Virus record (IMG/VR): IMGVR_UViG_3300013125_000053 | Span: 1 to 22,081 of that record | Strand: one strand, 5' to 3' | DNA: 22,081 nucleotides | From: a virus | Shown here: piece by piece, positions 20,858 through 22,081 of the stretch | Position numbering within the stretch: the first letter of the stretch is position 1 | How the letters are laid out: every line of letters starts with the position of its first letter | Notes under the pieces: model-generated | The model's database searches: none | Told to the model about the DNA's origin: nothing | The model's input: the letters and a program-made list of their open reading frames with translations, nothing else | Made by a program: the position numbers and the translations under genes

Positions 20858-22081
20858 TGCTCTTAGACTGGGAAACATATAACAGAATCAAGAATCAACC
20901 CTCCGCTTCTAAAAGCGGTTATTTGGATTGGGACACATATCGACAAAGTTATGCCACAACACCGCTATATGACAAGAGAGCTGAAGAAGAAAAACGCAAG
21001 CGTCTTGAGATTGAGCAACGGCAGATAGAAGAGCAGAACAAAGCGCAAGAAAAACCGAACCTAATAGAGCGGATTATTTCGAGTGCGAAAAATATCGGTG
21101 GTCTTGCCAAAAATCAAATAGTTTATGCCGCTCATAACCCAATTCAGGCGGCCAAAAATGTCGGGAACGCTTTAATCGAAAACGAAAAGACTTATGTAAA
21201 AGGTGTTGGTTATGCGTTTAATCCCAAAAGGGCTTACAATAACATCGCTTTTGCGATCAATCCAAATAACACAAAGGCTCGTGATTATATTCTCAACGAC
21301 AAACCTGCTCCGGTAACACCAAAAGAAATGATACTCTCTGGAGTTGGGACAGCGATTGATGTTGGAACGTTCGGGGTTGGATCAAGCCTCGTAAAACAAG
21401 GAGCAAAAACAGGAGCAAAAGAGATACTGTCTGGAATAGTGAGCAGAAGGGCTTTGCCGTCTGTTGGAATTGGTGCCGCCTATGGTGGGTTGCAATCTGC
21501 CAAAGAGGGATCGACTAAAAACCTAGCTCAAAATGTTGCTCTTGGTGGCGGGCTTGGTCTGGTTGGCCAAGCTGGTTTTGAATTAGCCGGAGCGGCTGGA
21601 GGCAAGATAGTGTCAAAAATCAGGGGAAAAGCGCCTGATATTGGATCGGCCGCTGAAGCTGGTTTTACAAAAAGACCTATCGTCCCACCCGAAACCTCTC
21701 TAAATATTGAGTGGAAAACTGGCAAAAAAGCATTTCAGCAGTTTGACGCGCAAAATAACAAGTCGGTTATCACTCTGCCAAAAGATGTGTCTGAAAACAC
21801 AATCTGGCACGAAATTGCTCACGCCGCCGACAGACAGAAACCTGGACTAAGAGAACAATTAGCACCAGAGATCAAATCTGTTACAGGCTCTGATATTGTA
21901 GATAACGAGATATTTGCCGGAGCGTTCAAGAAAGTTGCGTCTAACCCCGATCTACGAACACAAGCACCACAGATAAGCGGTATTATGGATTCGGTTCAAA
22001 TCCCCGAGACCGTAAAAGTTAAGATTAAAAAAACCGGCAATACTATAATTGATTCGGCACTTTCTACAAACAAACCACTAA
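20857..22081 (+). CDS. Large virion protein with HEIAH metallopeptidase domain (partial, runs off the window)
   Basis: The frame is open from the ATG at 20857 to the window end, 408 codons with no stop, so the gene is cut. The N-terminus has two copies of a short motif, 'LDWETYNRI' (residues 3-11) and 'LDWDTYRQS' (about 23-31). A charged helix (45-70), a helical region and a Gly/Ala-rich, amphipathic and possibly membrane-active stretch (about 165-260) follow. Then comes 'TIWHEIAHAADRQK' with the zinc motif H318-E319-x-x-H322 and, 29 residues later, E351 in 'DNEIFAGAF', the third zinc ligand pattern of zincins. It is coupled to the gene before (TAATG). Metallopeptidase-bearing large or polyvalent phage proteins enter the cell with the DNA; that role here is inferred. 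Confidence 0.7.
   Translation, partial: MLLDWETYNRIKNQPSASKSGYLDWDTYRQSYATTPLYDKRAEEEKRKRLEIEQRQIEEQNKAQEKPNLIERIISSAKNIGGLAKNQIVYAAHNPIQAAKNVGNALIENEKTYVKGVGYAFNPKRAYNNIAFAINPNNTKARDYILNDKPAPVTPKEMILSGVGTAIDVGTFGVGSSLVKQGAKTGAKEILSGIVSRRALPSVGIGAAYGGLQSAKEGSTKNLAQNVALGGGLGLVGQAGFELAGAAGGKIVSKIRGKAPDIGSAAEAGFTKRPIVPPETSLNIEWKTGKKAFQQFDAQNNKSVITLPKDVSENTIWHEIAHAADRQKPGLREQLAPEIKSVTGSDIVDNEIFAGAFKKVASNPDLRTQAPQISGIMDSVQIPETVKVKIKKTGNTIIDSALSTNKPL

Overview
The window is a piece of a tailed double-stranded DNA bacteriophage (or prophage) genome. All convincing genes lie on the + strand, packed head to tail with short gaps or overlaps, and they form the packaging, capsid and tail block. Shine-Dalgarno sequences (GGAG/AAGGA types) are common, and TAA, TAG and TGA all serve as stops, so the host is a bacterium using the standard bacterial code (not a TGA- or TAG-recoding lineage). 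Nothing in the window identifies the host further. A short-tailed (podovirus-like) virion is favoured: there is no tail-tube, tail-terminator or siphovirus tape-measure gene, while there is a gp10-like beta-propeller tail protein and a run of large putative internal (ejection) proteins. This is inference from gene content.

Layout. Positions 1-180 hold a perfect tRNA/tmRNA-type T-arm at the left edge and a short leader. Positions 181-4944 carry a small sigma-70-region-2-like protein, the small and large terminase subunits, the portal, a GroES-like co-chaperonin and a small helical protein. Positions 4945-5103 hold a long hairpin and a sigma-70-type promoter. Positions 5104-7339 carry scaffold, a cement/decoration-like protein and the HK97-fold major capsid protein, followed by a hairpin terminator. 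Positions 7436-10090 are one very large, internally repetitive beta-rich protein. Positions 10112-14894 hold small proteins (one with a textbook C2H2 zinc finger), a long coiled coil, small beta proteins, a probable head-tail adaptor and a beta-propeller tail protein. Positions 14895-17084 are a tail fibre. Positions 17103-17426 encode a membrane-anchored protein with a Cys-His-Glu arrangement. Positions 17427-17577 carry two terminators and a repeated motif. Positions 17578-22081 carry a 22-residue-repeat protein, a second helical protein and the N-terminal 408 codons of a large protein with a HEIAH metallopeptidase motif, cut by the window end.

The most interesting signals are: (1) an 11-base motif, GCGTGTAACTA, present four times, always at the end of a gene or between genes, in a phage that also encodes a sigma-region-2-like protein; the motif core resembles the -10-only late promoters used by T4 gp55, so a minimal phage sigma/promoter system is a testable hypothesis; (2) the repeat-rich ejection protein, whose reading frame extends 28 codons upstream of its first ATG to an ACG triplet behind a Shine-Dalgarno sequence, suggesting a rare ACG start; (3) a phage GroES embedded in the portal/scaffold block; (4) a virion-type zincin metallopeptidase at the right edge; (5) a CAGGCCAG octamer placed 9-11 bases before three start codons.
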